A stretch of DNA of 7,328 bases from Pseudomonadales bacterium (GTDB lineage: Bacteria > Pseudomonadota > Gammaproteobacteria > Pseudomonadales > DC-out160), in contig JAESQG010000077.1 in the NCBI GenBank assembly GCA_016765265.1, positions 6,065 to 13,392 on the forward strand. Direction: 5' to 3'. The translations under genes and the position numbers were made by a program. Each line of letters opens with the position of its first letter. The stretch's first letter is position 1. The notes beneath the pieces are model-generated. The model was given only the letters and a program-made list of their open reading frames with translations. It did no database searches and was not told the DNA's origin. Shown in pieces: positions 5,914-7,328 of this stretch.

Positions 5914-6564
5914 TTGAATGCCCAACTCACTAGTGGCGATCTTGATAAAGACCCCAGCAAAGACCTTCTACTAATAGGCCGTCGCCAAGTACGTAGCAAC
6001 AACTCATGGATGCATAACAGTCTTCGTTTAGTTAAAGGAAAATCACGCTGCACCGCAATGATACATCCGGAAGATGCCAAAGCGAGAAAGGTTAAAGAGG
6101 GCGATAATGTAATTGTAGAATCTCGTATCGGTAAAATTGAAATCGCAGTAGAAATCACCGACGAAATAAAACAAGGTGTTATTAGCATTCCACACGGATG
6201 GGGTCATCATCGTGCCGGCACCCGTATGCCAATCGCGGAAAGACATGCGGGGGTTAGTATTAATGATATTACCGATACTAAAATGATTGACACACTCACC
6301 GGCACAACGGCCGTTAACGGTGTTCCCGTCAGTCTAGTGGCGGTGAATGCAGGAACCACCCCAAAAAAACGGCCGAGCAATAAAGTAAGCGCAAAAAAAT
6401 CGACTATTAGAAAAATCGCTCCGAAAAAGACCGATCTAAAAAAGAAAGATAATAAAAAGCAGAGCCCCAAAAAGGCGGTCACTAAAACAATAGAAACAAC
6501 TGATAAGAAAAACAACTCTTCGGACAAAGAGGGAAAACCTGAAAACACAGACAAGTCATCGTAA
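5914..6564 (+). CDS. Molybdopterin-dinucleotide binding domain and lysine-rich tail (continuation of the molybdoenzyme)
   Basis: This 216-codon stretch directly follows the TGA in the same frame. A TTG at 5914 is the only possible start that keeps the domain whole, but no ribosome binding site precedes it, so independent translation is doubtful. The next in-frame ATG (6010) lies inside the domain. Residues 18-145 of this piece form the C-terminal molydopterin-dinucleotide binding domain: LLLIGRRQVRSNNSWMHN at 18-35, an HPEDA segment at 51-55, SIPHGWGHHR at 91-100 and HAGVSINDITD at 111-121. From about residue 146 a disordered tail follows with about 21 lysines in 66 residues, rich in KK pairs, Ser and Thr. 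That tail is unusual for the family and resembles histone H1-like or AlgP-like basic tails only in composition. Annotated alone it would be a remnant; joined to the preceding part it completes a protein of about 847 residues. Confidence 0.75.
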   Translation: MNAQLTSGDLDKDPSKDLLLIGRRQVRSNNSWMHNSLRLVKGKSRCTAMIHPEDAKARKVKEGDNVIVESRIGKIEIAVEITDEIKQGVISIPHGWGHHRAGTRMPIAERHAGVSINDITDTKMIDTLTGTTAVNGVPVSLVAVNAGTTPKKRPSNKVSAKKSTIRKIAPKKTDLKKKDNKKQSPKKAVTKTIETTDKKNNSSDKEGKPENTDKSS

Positions 6565-6585
6565 ACGATTATGAATTGTCTGTGT
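6545..6585. terminator. Long hairpin overlapping the molybdoenzyme stop, candidate bidirectional terminator
   Basis: ACACAGACAA (6545-6554) and TTGTCTGTGT (6576-6585) are exact complements, and an inner stem (TCAT at 6556-6559 with ATGA at 6571-6574) extends the fold. The TAA stop (6562-6564) sits in the apical loop. On the plus strand no T-run follows; on the minus strand the stem is followed by TTTT and then another TTTT, so it fits best as the terminator of the leftward pilin transcript, with possible effect on the rightward one. Confidence 0.5.
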
Positions 6586-6610
6586 ATTAATAGGTAGTCC
6601 GAAATATAAC

Positions 6611-6655
6611 CCGTAGGTTGGGATTCGTAAGCACACTCTAACCTACGAGCCCAAC
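6611..6655. repeat. Inverted-repeat element between convergent genes, REP-like
   Basis: CGTAGGTT (6612-6619) pairs exactly with AACCTACG (6640-6647) across a 20-nt loop. A second pairing, GTTGGG (6617-6622) with CCCAAC (6650-6655), overlaps the first, so the two folds exclude each other. The core GTAGGTTGGG...TTCG resembles dispersed intergenic palindromes seen in many proteobacteria, as I recall. Whether it is a repeated family in this genome cannot be told from one copy. It may also aid termination. Confidence 0.5.
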
Positions 6656-6692
6656 ACTATCTCAGACGATCCATTTCACTAAGATTCTATTA

Positions 6693-7205
6693 TTATAAAG
6701 AACATCCGTCTGGCATCAAGTCCATATTGACCGCTGCTGACCCCGTCGGGAATGCTACATCACAACTCCAAGAACCCGGATTGGTTACGACTCCACTCCC
6801 ATCAACTGTGAAAGCAGTTTTAGTATAAGTAATAATGGTTCCCTGAACTTCGGGCCTCAGATCCCCTTGCAATGTTATAATTAAATCGTCAGTCCCGTCA
6901 GTGATAACCGTGGCAATAGTGGCTGACGCAGATCCAAAAATGGCTCCAGCAGGAGAACTAGTGGCGTCGACAGGAAGCCCGAGAGCTGCAAGATCTCCGG
7001 TAGCTGGAAAACTCCCGTTTCGATGAATATAATCTTCTATCAAAGGCTGTGCACTCATGCCGAAAGAAACACCTTCCTTAAGCTGCGCTCGCGCAATATA
7101 TTGCTGATAGATAGGTAATGCTACAGCAGATAAAATACCCACAATAGCAATAACAATTAGCATCTCAATCAGAGTGAAACCAATTTGTTGAGTTTTACGT
7201 TCCAT
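6693..7205 (-). CDS. pilA: Type IV major pilin (PilA-like prepilin)
   Basis: The 170-residue prepilin has a short basic leader (MERKTQQIG) cut by the prepilin peptidase before F10, giving mature FTLIE with the conserved Glu5 needed for N-methylation and subunit packing. The hydrophobic helix MLIVIAIVGILSAVALPIY spans residues 15-33 and ends at the usual PxYQ. The 161-residue mature protein fits the family, and Cys148 and Cys168 near the C-terminus would form the typical disulfide-bonded D-region loop. The fiber-forming subunit would support twitching, attachment or DNA uptake. The start is the ATG at 7203-7205 with a G-run (7214-7218 on the complementary strand) at 8-nt spacing, a weak ribosome binding site. 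The gene is convergent with the molybdoenzyme and transcribed alone as far as visible. A minor pilin of the same fold is the alternative, but length and cysteines favour the major type. Confidence 0.88.
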   Translation of the reverse strand: MERKTQQIGFTLIEMLIVIAIVGILSAVALPIYQQYIARAQLKEGVSFGMSAQPLIEDYIHRNGSFPATGDLAALGLPVDATSSPAGAIFGSASATIATVITDGTDDLIITLQGDLRPEVQGTIITYTKTAFTVDGSGVVTNPGSWSCDVAFPTGSAAVNMDLMPDGCSL

Positions 7206-7276
7206 GGAAAATACCCCCAGAGTTAATAAATTTAATAGGTTAAATAAGTAGCTATATCACTAACTAGCTATTCCGT

Positions 7277-7293
7277 AAGCATAACCTATGCCA
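7277..7293 (-). promoter_or_regulatory. Sigma-54 (-24/-12) promoter of pilA
   Basis: On the minus strand the site reads TGGCATAGGTTATGCTT. The GG (7291-7292) and GC (7279-7280) are separated by exactly 10 bp, the diagnostic RpoN spacing, and the match to TGGCAC-N5-TTGCT is good except for two bases. Transcription would start near 7267, about 60 nt before the pilA start codon. Sigma-54 with the PilS/PilR system is the known control of pilA in Pseudomonas and relatives; regulation here is inferred from the site. Confidence 0.7.
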
Positions 7294-7313
7294 CTAATAA
7301 TCAACATTATTAG
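7294..7313. promoter_or_regulatory. Inverted repeat abutting the pilA -24 element
   Basis: CTAATAAT (7294-7301) and ATTATTAG (7306-7313) are perfect 8-bp arms around CAAC, starting one base upstream of the -24 box. The position would suit a repressor or IHF/architectural-protein site more than PilR, which normally binds farther upstream. An AT-rich chance palindrome is possible. Confidence 0.4.
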
Positions 7314-7328
7314 AAGAAAGTAGAATAT

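Noticed and set aside
5910..5933. Coupled ATGA start for a second subunit
   Set aside because: The ATG at 5910 opens a different frame that stops after seven codons.
5911..5960. TGA as a selenocysteine codon
   Set aside because: It lies in an interdomain linker far from the metal site, and no convincing SECIS-like stem-loop follows; only the short CACTAGTG palindrome is visible.
6207..6554. Minus-strand frame rich in hydrophobic residues opposite the lysine-rich tail
   Set aside because: Its Phe/Leu-rich composition is the expected antisense of lysine codons (AAA/AAG); it has no credible start signal.

Overview
The window looks like chromosomal DNA of a Gram-negative, probably marine, gammaproteobacterium. 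This is inferred from the AdeT-type binding protein with a lipoprotein partner, a PilA-type type IV pilin with a sigma-54-like promoter, and moderate GC with AT-rich intergenic stretches. No rRNA, tRNA, CRISPR array, transposase or integrase is visible. No gene here ends in TGA except the interrupted molybdoenzyme. The others end in TAA or TAG.

Left third (1-2571, minus strand): three co-directional genes for cell-envelope proteins, read right to left. The first encodes a lipoprotein, probably TAtT-like. The second encodes a periplasmic putative solute-binding protein of the AdeT1/2 family. The third is the N-terminal piece of a membrane-anchored protein that runs off the left edge and resembles the front of an extended TolQ/ExbB-type proton-channel subunit. 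Together they suggest an energised envelope uptake or transport system that is little characterised.

Middle (2572-4020): a 559-bp divergent intergenic region carries a 21-bp tandem repeat near the leftward operon and a perfect 23-bp palindrome. Next comes a gene for an unrecognised secreted protein with six C-terminal cysteines (3131-3742). A 278-bp noncoding leader follows, with two more short tandem duplications, a candidate promoter and a GC-rich dyad just before the next ribosome binding site.

Right half (4021-6564, plus strand): one molybdopterin oxidoreductase coding sequence cut by a single in-frame TGA at codon 631. The 630-residue first part holds the 4Fe-4S motif and the catalytic molybdopterin domains. 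The 216-codon second part, in the same frame, holds the molybdopterin-dinucleotide binding domain and a lysine-rich tail of about 70 residues. The TGA is either a recent nonsense mutation (CGA to TGA is the simplest path), a recoded or read-through codon, or a sequencing error.

Right end (6565-7328): a hairpin overlapping the molybdoenzyme stop and a second inverted-repeat element lie between convergent genes. The last gene, on the minus strand, is a pilA-type major pilin with a near-consensus -24/-12 (RpoN) promoter and an 8-bp inverted repeat just upstream.
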